The position numbers and the translations under genes were made by a program. A stretch of DNA of 64,000 nt from Oasisia sp. SBJ-2009 (Eukaryota; Annelida; Polychaeta; Sabellida; Siboglinidae): NCBI GenBank assembly GCA_964017155.1, contig OZ024861.1, forward strand, positions 23,582,713 through 23,646,712. Direction: 5' to 3'. Below are positions 29,201 to 56,227 of the stretch, in pieces; position 1 is the first letter of the stretch, and each line of letters starts with the position of its first letter. Below the pieces are notes generated by a model. The model worked only from the letters and a program-made list of their open reading frames with translations. It was not told the origin of the DNA and ran no database searches.

Positions 29201-30926
29201 TCCACGATGGCCGTGTCATTGACCGCTGACATGGGAAAAAATACAGTTGTATGACACCAAAATACAATTAGGAATGATTAGGTTGTAAGTAATGTAGCAT
29301 GAATATATCGAATAATGATGTGAACAAACACAACATTCTGAAGCCATCTTTGTTTACAACCATCTGGGAAGATATTGGTTGTTTCATTTCTATTTATTTT
29401 TGCTTCAGTAGTAGATATATTATATATATATATACATATAACTATACACACACACTTAAAAACATACATAAACAGCATAATAAATGGTGCATTTTCTTAA
29501 GCGTTGCTTTCCATAGTAACACTGTTCAATATCATTTGCATAGTTTGTGCAATAAAAGCATTCAATTATATAATACAGTTATACATGTACATATTAGATA
29601 CATGAGATTTTGTTATGTCAACATAAGCTAAGACCAAAATAACTATTAGGTGCAGCACAGTTAAAAAACAGTATAGCAATTTGTGTTTGGCCTGGCACAT
29701 AATAAATGTAAGATTCCGATAATGAAATTGTAAGCCATTACAAATTTAAACTAAAGCATATTATACAATATTACATGAGAACAATGACATTAAGAGAACA
29801 GGTCATGTATAAAAAGCAAGTTTACAACGATCCTTTTCTTTAAGTCATTACATAATCTGAAGCCTATCGTGACAATTACTTTGTGGTGATTTCAAAGTTA
29901 TCACTTTCACTGTGAGTATTGTAGTATTGTTTAAAATGTTATGTTAAATCTAATTCCTAATACTTTTCCTGTATCCAGTCATGTGACTACTAGCTATGAT
30001 GTCATACCTCCATTGTGGCCAATCAGAGTGGCCGCACATTGTCCAGTTTCAGCTGACCAGATCTTTAGCCGCATGTCCGCACTGCCACTAAGAATGACCA
30101 CTCCAGATGGGAAGAAACGACACGAGTAGACGTCTCCAAGGTGACCCTCCAAGTCTCTCTACAGTGTCATCACAGTAGTGTCATCACAGTGGCGTCACCA
30201 AAGTAGCGTCACCAAAGTAGCGTCACCAAAGCAGTGCCACAAAAGTACAGAGTCACCAAAGTACAGTGTCACCAAAGTACAGTGTCACCTAAGTACAGTG
30301 TCACCAAAGTAGTGCCACCAAAGTACAGTGCCACCAAAGTACAGTGTCACCAAAGTACAGTGTCACCAAAGATAAAAAAATAGTGTCACCGAAACCAACA
30401 TCAACATCTCCCACATATGTCTCCTGCTGCGTCAACCCCATAAGACGGACCTACATTGGTTGGAGACGAACAATACAGTGAAGATGAAATAGGCAGGAGC
30501 ACCAACAAAGTGGGGAGATCAACATGCTATGGTCCTCTCTGACTCATTCAAAACTTAATAAAAATGAATGAAACATTGCCATGTTCCAGACTCCTCATCT
30601 ACACATTTCTAATGTTGCTCTCTGTGGTTGTTGCCCTCCAGAGAACGACGAATAAATGTCAAGAAATGCCACAAAATAGCATTTACAAATGAACACAAAA
30701 CAATACTCACTCTTACTTCCCCATTGTCTGTTGTCCAAATTTTCATCTTACCAAGTGAGTCACATGACACAGCAAGCCCACCTGGGGTCACTGCAAGGTC
30801 AACGACCTGCAAGCATACGTATGTTTGTATTATATATATGCCAGAAAGTATTACAAAAATGAAAACAAGATATATCTATCACAGAAATGTAAACTTTCAA
30901 GTTTTGCGTTTATTTTTTTCAAATCT

Positions 30927-30992
<66 letters not shown>

Positions 30993-32404
30993 TGTGTGTG
31001 TCTGTGTGTGTGTGTGTGTGCGTGTGCGTGTGTGTGAGCATGTGCATCTAAATGGTCAAAGTGGATTGATGAGTTTACACAAATAGTTGCCTGGGAATTA
31101 TTATTATACTAATTTGCAAAAACACAAAAAGGCTACTATTGTTTAGACTTGTCCACATCTGTTGTCTACTGCAAGTGCTGCCTCTATGATCTCTGTCTCG
31201 ACACTTACACTTCTCTTGAGGCTGTGTACACTGTAGTACGTCACCACTGGAGCGAGGAAGCTGCAGCGATGGACCATGCCACTGTCCTGGTCATCATACG
31301 ATACTGTGATTCTTTTCTGAAACATCAACATATTTTCAAAAGTTACTTTTTATATAATGAGACAAAAGAATACTTTTATGCATATCGGATACCCAACAGT
31401 TATGTTGTTGTTTGTAAGCTGTATTGGTGCATACTTTATGATCACTAATGCAAACATTGTAGCCCCAACCTAAACTGACAACACATGATGTGAATATTTT
31501 GGATATTATGATGTAAAATTGTACATTATGTAATTATTATACATGTAGTTGATGCTTCCCTTATAAATAAAATGGTTGTCAGGGTATTCTTGATTTTATC
31601 AAATGCATTTCTGTGTTAGTGTCAGAACCAGTAAGAGGCTAAACTCTTCCGTTTGGTTTGTTACTGTCAGCTATGTTTTAGGTAGATTACTAAATGGTTT
31701 CAGATGTCATCTGAGAACACAAAGTGAAGACATCGCCTGCCTAATACGTCTATCCTGCACACTCTAAAAAACAGATTTAAGGAGCATATTGTCCATTTTA
31801 CAGACCTATCCAGTCAGGCATATTATTCAATGTACTGTCAGAGGCATGTTTTAGGACTAAATACTTGATTTTTGACATAAATTTACCATACCTGTAAATG
31901 CCTAATTTTGTTCTGAGACACTGCATATGAAAAGTATTCAGTCTTATCTGGCACTAGCCATTATGCTACCTAAGTTTCAAAGCAAAATAAACGTGTGCCT
32001 TCACATATTAAGTAACCAACAACTATGGGCATTCTCTTGTGGCAAATTCCTTTTAGAACTAACTCTGTGATGTCATTACAGTTTGCCTACCCTTGATATT
32101 GATTCCACGTTGAAGCCATCGCCTGATGTCACTCGGGGGACTCCAGTACTGCTTGTACCGTGGGACGTCAGCTCCCCATAGATGCCAGGTTTCTCTAAAA
32201 TATAAGAAGTTATAGTGTTGTTAATTTATCAATAGACTTGTTTACATATTATACAATCTATGTTATTGACTATGTATCATATATATGGTGTGATGTCTAT
32301 ATGACTATACATGATATTATCACCTATTTAGTATACTAAGATGTGCAGTTTTAGGATGCATGTCCATATATGGCTACGTACGTCCATATTTGGAAATACT
32401 CATA

Positions 32405-32435
<31 letters not shown>

Positions 32436-33761
32436 TGTATATACTCATATATATATATATGGTTTTGGAAACTGGAATGTCATTATTCCTGACCCTGCAT
32501 AGACATCCATGTATCATTTCACAGGAATAACAACCATGTTTTAAAGGCGAATATATGGTTTCTATTATGCATAAAATTTGTTTATAGAGAAAATATGTCA
32601 ACCTGCATGCATTGTATGCATTCAGTAAGAAATAAAAGAAAACATTCACTGGCGCCCAGCTGCTGACAATCAGCCGATTTTTCAATGTTAAACGGCTGAA
32701 CTTCAGTTAACAATTGCTATATATATTGTGTCTACTAATTTTATGGCGCTACTAAATATTAATACTTAATTGTAATTGTCAATCTTTCAACAGACGAGGT
32801 GGACTTTATGAAATTTGTATCAAAACGTGACAGAGTCTATCTTTCTCAAGATACAATGTGTGCCATGCGAATTCATCCCTCATTTCACTACAAATCCAGC
32901 TATAAGGTTCCGGTACGCTCATTGCTCGTCATGCTCGCGAATGTGTGGTTTAGCCAAGCAGCACCTCAATCTTCTCAATATAACATGACATCAGTGTCAT
33001 AAAATTGATGTGCATAGGAGTAAAATTAGCATACCCAATGCATTTACAGTGGACTTTCTTTTGTTCAAAAGTGGTGCCATTTTAATTTAGTCTTCAGAAT
33101 TCACCATCAGAGCTGTGCATTTAGTATAACAAAACTATGCTAAGATCGCAGCAAAACTACGTACATTTCATTTGTTGTATAGTGTGCGCATAATGCCGCA
33201 TATGAAAAACTTTTGTTGTGTAGTGTGCGCATATAAATAACTTTTGTTGGGTAGTGTGCATGGTCCACCTACATATGTTGTTTATTGTCCAAACACACAA
33301 CAAAAACTTTGAGCGTTTACACGAGCTGCGTGTCAGTGGACCCTGGCTGTCACATGAACATGACATGAACACTCCTCGGACGGATGTGCCAGTTGTAGGA
33401 AAGGGCATTGAAAAGAACGGTACTGACACAATCAGCCGCAGCAACTCCTGGCGCGCGAGGATATGTGGGCTGACCAGTGACCATGTTCACTTCCTAATTC
33501 CTAGACTACCTGGCTGTAGCTAGTATACCGTACTAGTTCCTTGCGAATGCATCTGCGAGTTGCGTGCTTACCTGGTTTGCGAAATGCTACCCACGCTTTT
33601 CCACAGCGCTCCCTGCAAACACAACCAACACATTTAACTAGAATATAATAGAACAATTTCAAATTCATAAATTATCTAAATAACGAAAGTTAACCATACT
33701 GTAGCACTTGATCCCAGTCTGACTGGACGATAATTCGCGATTTTCCTATTTTATCCGCCAT
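26219..33761 (-). CDS. PAAF1: Proteasomal ATPase-associated factor 1 (WD40 protein)
   Basis: Eleven coding exons, read leftward: 33761-33700, 33612-33572, 32194-32091, 31316-31209, 30806-30717, 30158-30008, 29225-29037, 28667-28576, 27713-27598, 27189-27107, 26382-26219. Every phase closes and the product is 399 aa, against about 392 in human. Recognisable stretches: IIVQSDWDQVLQ near the N-terminus, GKMKIWTTDNGE, LEGHLGDVYSCRFFPSG, AIVERGRNVVSVSSDGTARL, AVNCCTFVSD then CGTQDGHIYLIDVR, and at the end TELTGPDLDSVYRVAT and SRDGSVRKY. These follow the human protein in order, with GH...WD-type beta-propeller repeats. PAAF1/Rpn14 binds 19S ATPase subunits and acts as a chaperone of base assembly or a negative regulator of the proteasome. 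Start ATG sits in CAATGGCGGATAA. Introns 5 and 7 hold tandem repeats against the acceptor; intron 10 holds a MITE. Confidence 0.95.
26782..27087 (-). mobile_element. MITE family 'CATCCTCACAAGCC', short copy in PAAF1 intron 10
   Basis: Ends CATCCTCACACACC (26782-26795) and GGCTTGTGATGATG (27074-27087) form 14-bp imperfect terminal inverted repeats. Internal words GGGCGGGTGTT, CATGAAGAGTGG and CCCACGGCTGATG align with the 63.5 kb element in reverse orientation. Length 306 bp. The right end is only about 20 bp from the intron 10 donor of PAAF1. Confidence 0.75.
28698..28906 (-). repeat. ~50-bp tandem repeat upstream of PAAF1 exon 8 acceptor
   Basis: Four to five units share CAGCCACCTCACAATTAAGA and CTCAGTCCCAAATTAC (plus strand). 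In gene sense the array ends about 30 nt before the acceptor at 28668. The unit does not include the junction. Confidence 0.88.
30170..30375 (-). repeat. 15-16-bp tandem repeat abutting PAAF1 exon 6 acceptor
   Basis: About 13 units of AGTGTCACCAAAGTAC and variants (plus strand). In gene sense the array decays into GATGACACTGTAG, which is the acceptor itself (30159), so the array ends within about 10 nt of the exon. Confidence 0.9.
30928..31040. repeat. (GT)n microsatellite, PAAF1 intron 4
   Basis: A long GT run with a few C interruptions. On the gene strand it is a CA run about 120 bp upstream of the exon 5 acceptor. Confidence 0.95.
32404..32462. repeat. (TA)n microsatellite, PAAF1 intron 2
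   Basis: Two TA runs separated by a short CTGTATATACTC interruption. About 1 kb of the remaining intron (32.5-33.57 kb) shows nothing else recognisable. Confidence 0.9.
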
Positions 33762-34154
33762 TGTTGTTTTTGCCGTAAAGCGGCATCTGCTCTTTCACGA
33801 CAATAATATGTTCCTAATGTGTGTGACGGCATATAATATAACATTTAATTATTCATAATTTGTTATGAAATTCTCTAATTCAAACTAGTGTAAAATAAAT
33901 AATCGTAGCGATTGCTGATAAATTTGGTAAATATGTTACGACAGCTAGAATACAGGAGCTATGCGATTGGGTAATCGCGCGGTACAAATATCTAATTTCT
34001 ATTGAGCCGGTTAGTTATCGCTTTCGGATGGTTGAGAGGGCACGGCAAGAGGCGAACCGCACAAACGAAATATGAGTATATGAGTCACATACCAATCATG
34101 ACGACACATTGAGCGGAAATTATTATAATTAAATATATAAGTTGTAGCATGTAG

Positions 34155-34370
<216 letters not shown>

Positions 34371-34662
34371 GCATCACATTTTATCAGACCTTCAACCAAA
34401 TTATTTACCAATTGATTAGAAACTCCATGTTTAATTATATTATGCATATATTCAGCCATATATAAACTGGACCTACCCCGGAGGTAGTATATTTTATGCA
34501 ACTGTGTACTTAATTATATAATTGCATATATATATAATATTCATTTCCTTTCCACTTCAGAATCTGTGCGGTTTGTTTCACAGGAGCTGACAGGCATGAA
34601 TGAAGTCGGACCGCATTTTAATTCAAGTGACGAGTGAGACCCCGGTATATATTGAGAATATC

Positions 34663-37600
34663 CCCAGATAGCATGCAAACGTTAAATTAACGTTTACATT
34701 TGGTTAGAACCGTTTTATTTTGGTTACGGTTAAATCTCTAACGTTCCCGAAACGTTATTTTTCGGTTGTTTTGGTTTGGATTGGTTTGGTTAGAACTGAA
34801 ACGTTAGATTAACGTTAAATAAACGAGCAAAATAACGCAAAAAAAAAACGTTCGTACGTAAATGTTAAACAAACGTTAATGCAAACGTTAAATTAACGTT
34901 AGATTAACGTTTGCATGCTGTCTGGGTGAGAGACGCGGATAAACGCAGCGAAACGCGGAGGCAAACGGAGAAATGCGGAGAGACGCTGAAAGACGCGGAT
35001 AAACGCGGAGAAACGCGGAGAGACGCGGAGAAACGCGGAGAGACGCAGAGAAACGCAGCGAAACGCGGAGGCACGTGGAGAAACGCGGAGAGACGCGGAT
35101 AAACGCTGAGAGAAGCGGATAAACGCGGAGGCACGCGGAGAAACGTGGAGAGACGCGGATAAACGCAGCGAAACGCGGAGGCACGCGGAGGCACGCGGAG
35201 GCACGCGGAGAGACGCGGATAAACGCTGACAGACGCTGAAAAACGCAGCGAAACGCGGAGGCACGCGGAGAAATGCGGAGAGATGCGGAGAGACGCGGAG
35301 AGACGCGGATAAATGCTGCCCAGATAGCATGCAAACGTTACATTAACGTTTGCATTTGGTTAGAACCGTTTTATTTTGGTTACGGTTAAATCTCTAACGT
35401 TCCCAAAACGTTATTTTTCGGTTGTTTTGGTTTGGATTGGTTTGGTTAGAACTGAAACGTTAGATTAACGTTAAATAAACGAGCAAAATAACGCAAAAAA
35501 AACGTTCGTACGTAAATGTTAAACAAACGTTAATGCAAACGTTAAATTAACGTTAGATTAACGTTTGCATGCTGTCTGGGTGAGAGACGCGGATAAACGC
35601 AGCGAAACGCGGAGGCAAACGGAGAAATGCGGAGAGACGCTGAAAGACGCGGATAAACGCGGAGAAACGCGGAGAGACGCGGAGAAACGCGGAGAGACGC
35701 AGAGAAACGCAGCGAAACGCGGAGGCACGCGGAGAAACGCGGAGAGACGCGGATAAACGCTGAGAGAAGCGGATAAACGCGGAGGCACGCGGAGAAACGT
35801 GGAGAGACGCGGATAAACGCAGCGAAACGCGGAGGCACGCGGAGGCACGCGGAGGCACGCGGAGAGACGCGGATAAACGCTGACAGACGCTGAAAAACGC
35901 AGCGAAACGCGGAGGCACGCGGAGAAATGCGGAGAGATGCGGAGAGACGCGGAGAGACGCGGAGAGACGCGGATAAACGCTGCCCAGATAGCATGCAAAC
36001 GTTACATTAACGTTTGCATTTGGTTAGAACCGTTTTGTTTTGGTTACGGTTAAATCTCTAACGTTCCCGAAACGTTAGTTTTCGGTTGTTTTGGTTTGGA
36101 TTAGTTTGGTTAGAACTGAAACGTTAGATTAACGTTAAATAAACGAGCAAAATAACGCAAAAAAACGTTCGTACGTAAACGTTAAACAAATGTTAATGCA
36201 CACGTTAAGTTAACGTTAGATGAACGTTTGCATGCTGTCTGGGTGAGAGACGAGGATAAACGAACGAAACGCGGAGGCACGCGGAGAAATGCGGAGAGAC
36301 GCGGAGAGACGCGGATAAACGCTGAGAGACGCGGATAAACTCAGCGAAACGCGGAGAGACGCTGAGAAAACCTGAGAGACGCTGAGAGACGCTGAGAAAC
36401 GCTGAGAGACGCGGAGAAACGCGGAGAGACACGGAGAAACGCGGAGGCACGCGGAGAAACGCAGCGAAGCGCGGAGGCACGTGGAGAAACACGCAAAGAC
36501 GCGGATAAACGCTGAGAGACGCAGATAAACGTAGCGAAACGCGGAGGCACGCGGAGAAACGCGGAGAGACGCGGATAAACGCTGAGAGACGCGGATAAAC
36601 GTAGCGAAACGCGGAGGCACGCGGATAAACGCTGACAGACGCGGAAAAACGCAGCGAAACGCGGAGGCACGCGGAGAAATGCGGAGAGATGCGGAGAGAC
36701 GCGGAGAGACGTGGATAAACGCTGCCCAGATAGCATGCAAACGTTACATTAACGTTTGCATTTGGTTAGAACCGTTTTATTTTGGTTACGGTTAAATCTC
36801 TAACGTTCCCGAAACGTTATTTTTCGGTTGTTTTGGTTTGGATTGGTTTGGTTAGAACTGAAACGTTAGATTAACGTTAAATAAACGAGCAAAATAACGC
36901 AAAAAAAACGTTCGTACGTAAATGTTAAACAAACGTTAATGCAAACGTTAAATTAACGTTAGATTAACGTTTGCATGCTGTCTGGGTGAGAGACGCGGAT
37001 AAACGCAGCGAAACGCGGAGGCAAACGGAGAAATGCGGAGAGACGCTGAAAGACGCTGAAAGACGCGGATAAACGCGGAGAAACGCGGAGAGACGCGGAG
37101 AAACGCGGAGAGACGCAGAGAAACGCAGCGAAACGCGGAGGCACGCGGAGAAACGCGGAGAGACGCGGATAAACGCTGAGAGAAGCGGATAAACGCGGAG
37201 GCACGCGGAGAAACGTGGAGAGACGCGGATAAACGCAGCGAAACGCGGAGGCACGCGGAGGCACGCGGAGGCACGCGGAGAGACGCGGATAAACGCTGAC
37301 AGACGCTGAAAAACGCAGCGAAACGCGGAGGCACGCGGAGAAATGCGGAGAGATGCGGAGAGACGTGGAGAGACGCGGAGAGACGCGGAGAGACGCGGAG
37401 AGACGCGGATAAACGCTGCCCAGATAGCATGCAAACGTTACATTAACGTTTGCATTTGGTTAGAACCGTTTTGTTTTGGTTACGGTTAAATCTCTAACGT
37501 TCCCGAAACGTTAGTTTTCGGTTGTTTTGGTTTGGATTAGTTTGGTTAGAACTGAAACGTTAGATTAACGTTAAATAAACGAGCAAAATAACGCAAAAAA

Positions 37601-39354
37601 ACGTTCGTACGTAAACGTTAAACAAATGTTAATGCACACGTTAAGTTAACGTTAGATGAACGTTTGCATGCTGTCTGGGTGAGAGACGAGGATAAACGAA
37701 CGAAACGCGGAGGCACGCGGAGAAATGCGGAGAGACGCGGAGAGACGCGGATAAACGCTGAGAGACGCGGATAAACTCAGCGAAACGCGGAGAGACGCTG
37801 AGAAAACCTGAGAGACGCTGAGAGACGCTGAGAAACGCTGAGAGACGCGGAGAAACGCGGAGAAACGCGGAGAGACACGGAGAAACGCGGAGGCACGCGG
37901 AGAAACGCAGCGAAGCGCGGAGGCACGTGGAGAAACACGCAAAGACGCGGATAAACGCTGAGAGACGCAGATAAACGTAGCGAAACGCGGAGGCACGCGG
38001 AGAAACGCGGAGAGACGCGGATAAACGCTGAGAGACGCGGATAAACGTAGCGAAACGCGGAGGCACGCGGAGAGACGCGGATAAACGCTGACAGACGCGG
38101 AAAAACGCAGCGAAACGCGGAGGCACGCGGAGAAATGCGGAGAGACGCGGAGAGACGCGGATAAACGCTGCCCAGATAGCATGCAAACGTTACATTAACG
38201 TTTGCATTTGGTTAGAACCGTTTTATTTTGGTTACGGTTAAATCTCTAACGTTCCCGAAACGTTATTTTTCGGTTGTTTTGGTTTGGATTGGTTTGGTTA
38301 GAACTGAAACGTTAGATTAACGTTAAATAAACGAGCAAAATAACGCAAGAAAAACGTTCGTACGTAAATGTTAAACAAACGTTAATGCAAACGTTAAATT
38401 AACGTTAGATTAACGTTTGCATGCTGTCTGGGTGAGAGACGCGGATAAACGCAGCGAAACGCGGAGGCACACGGAGAAATGCGGAGAGACGCTGAGAGAC
38501 GCGGATAAACGCGGAGAAACGCGGAGAGACGCGGAGAGACGCGGAGAGACGCGGAGAGACGCAGAGAAACGCAGCGAAACCCGGAGGCACGCGGAGAAAC
38601 GCGGAGAGACGCGGATAAACGCTGAGAGACGCGAATAAACGCGGAGGCACGCGGAGAAACGTGGAAAGACGCGGATAAACGCAGCGAAACGCGGAGGCAC
38701 GCGGAGAGACGCGGATAAACGCTGACAGACGCTGAAAAACGCAGCGAAACGCGGAGGCACGCGGAGAAATGCGGAGAGATGCGGAGAGACGCGGAGAGAC
38801 GCGGAGAGACGCGGAGAGACGCGGAGAGACGCGGATAAACGCTGCCCAGATAGCATGCAAACGTTACATTAACGTTTGCATTTGGTTAGAACCGTTTTGT
38901 TTTGGATACGGTTAAATCTCTAACGTTCCCGAAACGTTAGTTTTCGGTTGTTTTGGTTTGGATTAGTTTGGTTAGAACTGAAACGTTAGATTAACGTTAA
39001 ATAAACGAGCAAAATAACGCAAAAAAAAAACGTTCGTACGTAAACGTTAAACAAACGTTAATGCATACGTTAAGTTAACGTTAGATTAACGTTTGCATGC
39101 TGTCTGGGTGAGAGACGCGGATAAACGAACGAAACGCGGAGGCTCGCGGAGAAATGCGGAGAGACGCTGAGAGACGCGGATAAATGCTGAGAGACGCGGA
39201 TAAACTCAGAGAAACGCGGAGAGACGCTGAGAAAACCTGAGAGACGCTGAGAGACGCTGAGAAACGCTGAGAGACGCGGAGAAACGCGGAGAAACGTTAA
39301 ACAAACGTTAATGCAAACGTTAAATTAACGTTAGATTAACGTTTGCTGTCTGGG
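34663..39354. repeat. Higher-order satellite: palindromic MITE unit plus 10-bp minisatellite
   Basis: Seven copies of a ~264-bp element start at 34663, 35319, 35983, 36725, 37419, 38171 and 38845. Each begins CCCAGATAGCATGCAAACG and ends CGTTTGCATGCTGTCTGGG, nearly perfect terminal inverted repeats, and the inside is rich in AACGTTAA words. Between copies lie blocks of a 10-bp unit (GACGCGGAGA, with GACGCGGATA, AACGCAGCGA and similar). Variants alternate in the order A A B A B A B: B copies have GTTTTGTTTTGG, GTTAGTTTTCGG and GGATTAGTTTGG, while A copies have GTTTTATTTTGG, GTTATTTTTCGG and GGATTGGTTTGG. The array ends with a minisatellite block fused to a partial element end (39296-39354). 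Arg/Ser/Leu-rich open frames in all phases are artefacts. Confidence 0.93.
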
Positions 39355-39415
39355 TCATAGCAACATTCTTTTCAATTGCTCCCTTCTCGGTTGATATGCC
39401 CAGTTGCACCTCTTT

Positions 39416-40055
<640 letters not shown>

Positions 40056-40069
40056 ATAAATAAAGATTT

Positions 40070-40680
40070 CTACTGCGTACAAACAAATCTAACAGGAGCT
40101 AGAGTGGCGTGGATGTCTGCTGAAGTTTGAACACCCTGTGAACGAATGCGCCAAAGGAGCAGGCTGTAATAATTTCTGCATGGAGTGAGTGTGTTACTGT
40201 CCCTCAACGTCCTGGGGAAGAATGTAGTCAGCACGGAAGGGTATCCTCTTTTAAAGTTGGGGTGTGGGTATGGCGGGCTCTTTGGGGCTGCTGTGTCGGG
40301 AGGGCACTTGACTGCTGCCACCCACTGCTGATTTTGTACAGCATATGCCATGTCGTGCTGTCCTTCGGCGGAGTTCCAGGGAGAGTCGGTTGAGCTCCTG
40401 CAGCTTTAGTTTGACACTCGCAATCCGCTGATGCCGATTCGGGACAAATCTGGCTGCCCTGGGTTGCACAGCTTCCAGGCTGTCGATGTCTTTCTGTGCT
40501 GCAGGATCCCATCATGCGCAAGAGTACTGGAGGATTGGGTGTCACAGAGACTTGTAGCCTAGGCAAGTTACATGACGTTAGTTGCCCCCCGAGACACAAG
40601 TTGCGCCTGAGGAAGCCCACGTCAATATACTAGTTGAACTTGGCGTTATTTGTGTTGTAGCGTGACGCCAAGGTATTTGG
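40070..40680 (-). mobile_element. LINE reverse-transcriptase 3' relic, frameshifted
   Basis: Pieces of LINE ORF2 C-terminus are spread over several minus-strand frames: VGFLRRNLCLGGQL, VQPRAARFVPNRHQRIASV, LQELNRLSLELRRRTARHG and FFPRTLRDSNTLT. The frame changes show it is dead. The 3' end merges with the GCCT-type tetranucleotide run. Confidence 0.82.
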
Positions 40681-41201
40681 TTGAAGACGTTTTTCAGCAT
40701 TTGGTTGTGGAATTTGTAGTACATAAAATATAATTTATTTGAACTCGTTTTGACCATTTTATTAATTGACTGAAAGGTCACATTATACGTATTATGTCAC
40801 GAAAAATTGTGACGATGAGGAATTGTTGATAATGCATTATCAACATACATCGCAATCATACGGAAGGCATATGTTGGATACATGCGGTGCGCAATTTGCC
40901 AGTTATTCGTTTATGAACACTGCGCATGACAGCAACAGTAAAACGGACTCCGAATGGATCTGGATTGTTTGGAAAGCGAATGAAACAACTACAAGTTTCT
41001 TGTCGTTCATTCTTTCATTGTTGCACAAACTATATATACCATATTTCTTTCAGAGCGCCACACATTGTCATGTTACCTAATGAAGATGGGACGTAACAGT
41101 TGAAATTAATATCTGACATGTCACTGTCAGCCAGAGCTGCCAGATTTTGTCAACATAACTAAGTTTTGTACCCAAAGTTTTTGTCAAGCAAAGATTTTCA
41201 A
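40681..41201. other. Upstream region of WDTC1
   Basis: No gene is recognised. It should contain the WDTC1 promoter and 5' untranslated region, possibly further non-coding exons, but I see no defined core promoter motif. Confidence 0.4.
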
Positions 41202-54242
<13,041 letters not shown>

Positions 54243-54657
54243 GCCCCGCGAACGGTTCTCTGTTGACACGGAGAGTGAGAGACAGAGAGAAGGAGACACT
54301 ACAAGTATTTAATTACCTGCCACTTTACCCCAGTGCGCAGTCCGTTGTGTTTGCTGTTTTTACCGCGTTTTTCTAAAAGCCGGTTGAACTGAGACGTTTC
54401 ACGAATGTTTTGCGAGTACTTTTGATTGACAGTCAGTGAATGGTCAGCGAGATTGTTGGTCACATGATGTGTATCGACTGCCGGACCATTGGCGCTGTGG
54501 GTATGCCTACTAGTCCAAGTGACGACTCATTCTTCATACTCTACCTACTCTTCATTTATGTGCAAAGCACCTTATTCTCATTCTTGTACATAAGTAACGT
54601 AGTGATGGTGACCTTCTCCCATTCTTGAGTACAAAAGGGCCATCGTATACATTCACA

Positions 54658-54663
54658 AATAAA
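54658..54663 (+). terminator. Candidate WDTC1 poly(A) signal AATAAA
   Basis: First clear AATAAA downstream, 416 bp after the WDTC1 stop codon, in sequence without repeats. Confidence 0.5.
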
Positions 54664-54906
54664 ACAATGCATGTATGTGGATTATTGTTTGGCTGTATTA
54701 ACAGTAAATAAATCACAGTGACGCCGTCTATCAAGTCGATATTTAAATATGTTGGTGTGAATGTCGGAACCAAATGGGTCATATATTCAGTCAGCTGGAT
54801 TCAGTGGGTTTAACCTGTGATTTTGTACCTAATTTGGTTTGATAAAGATCATAAGAGTCGCATCAGTATTGACTATGCTTTCTCAGTTAACGTGTGATAT
54901 AGTGTC

Positions 54907-55258
54907 ATTATCCTTGCAAGCCAGCCAGGTTTTTTTGCCATGCAAAAATTGCCCTGTGAAATCCCCTATGCAAAGTGCGGAAGTTACCGAGTTCAACTAG
55001 TAACTGGCTTCATCAGTCCTTACTGTGTCATCTGTGAGAACAGAGCAAATACCTGATGGATAAACAACTCGTGGGAATTCTGGCAGTGTACACCTCCTAA
55101 ACAATGCATGTAACATGACCCACGGTTGGCTGAAGTGAGTCTTCTTGTGAGCGAATTGATATGCTGAGCTTAAATTAACAGTTTTGCAAAGGGATCAGCC
55201 ATGGGTACTGCTAGCTGACACTGCATTCAGCAGTGACCCCTAGCGGGTGAGTATGATG
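54907..55258 (+). mobile_element. MITE family 'CATCCTCACAAGCC', diverged copy
   Basis: The left end TCATTATCCTTGCAAGCC and internal words (TTTTTGCCATGCAAA, CCCCTATGCAAAGTG, AATGCATGTAACATGA) match the 15.9 and 63.5 kb copies. The right boundary near GGGTGAGTATGATG is approximate. Intergenic, downstream of WDTC1. Confidence 0.6.
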
Positions 55259-56227
55259 ACATTATTTGTATTTGTCATCATAAGCAATGACACCACATTG
55301 AGATGGACTCTTTCTACAAGTCTAATATGAAAGTAGCAAGACAAAAGAATATGATAAAAATCAATGAACATGACCACTGTGTCTGACTAGGACCTATTTC
55401 ACAAGGAAATAGCACTACAAATTTTTAATTACCTTAAACGCAGGACAAAAGTAATCCTTTGACTATGCACATACATAGTGATATGATGATATGACAATTT
55501 ACAAAATAATGGTACACCTCCACGCTTCCACGAAACCTCAGGTAGCTGTTCTGGAAAACATGTCACATTCACTTATGAGCTAACAATAACCTGTCACAAA
55601 AATTAGGATGACACACACACATGCACTGACACGAAGGCAAGTATTCACAGGTCAAAGTTCATATCTACACTTCCATACATAAAAACGGCGAGCATATACC
55701 AAACTTATAAATACACAATAAATTAAGTTACAAAATAACAGTATAAATAAAACATTACAACGAAGAAGACATTTTATCGTTAAAACGTCCATAGTTTTAG
55801 CATACGGACACACTAAAGTAACAGATTTTCAGCAAGATTACAGCAGAATAACATTTGCTAGAACATGGAGGAATAAAAGCATATTTGTGACACAGTCACT
55901 TGGCAATATTTACCGTCCATTAAGGGCAAACTTTCTTCCTGAACGCAAACAGTTGGCATCAGCAATATACACAAAGACTAAGTCAACATGCTATAACTAT
56001 TGATATAACACTCGCTTTAAGTGGCCATTAACACATGGCTAACCCATTAATTCACACAATCCATACACGTTTGAGTAAATACAAACAAGGACTAAGCATT
56101 GTTCAACAGTGACTACAGGGAAACTGCTGTAAGTACAGACATTGTGTAGTTCATTTGTTAAGGGAACATCTCACATTAAACTAAAATCCTGGATATTTTG
56201 CAAATGGATACTGTAGACATACAAACA

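Noticed and set aside
34888..38860. Many 90-180-codon frames rich in Arg, Ser, Leu and Phe
   Set aside because: The 10-bp GACGCGGAGA repeat is open in several frames on both strands. No start context, splice signals or homology.
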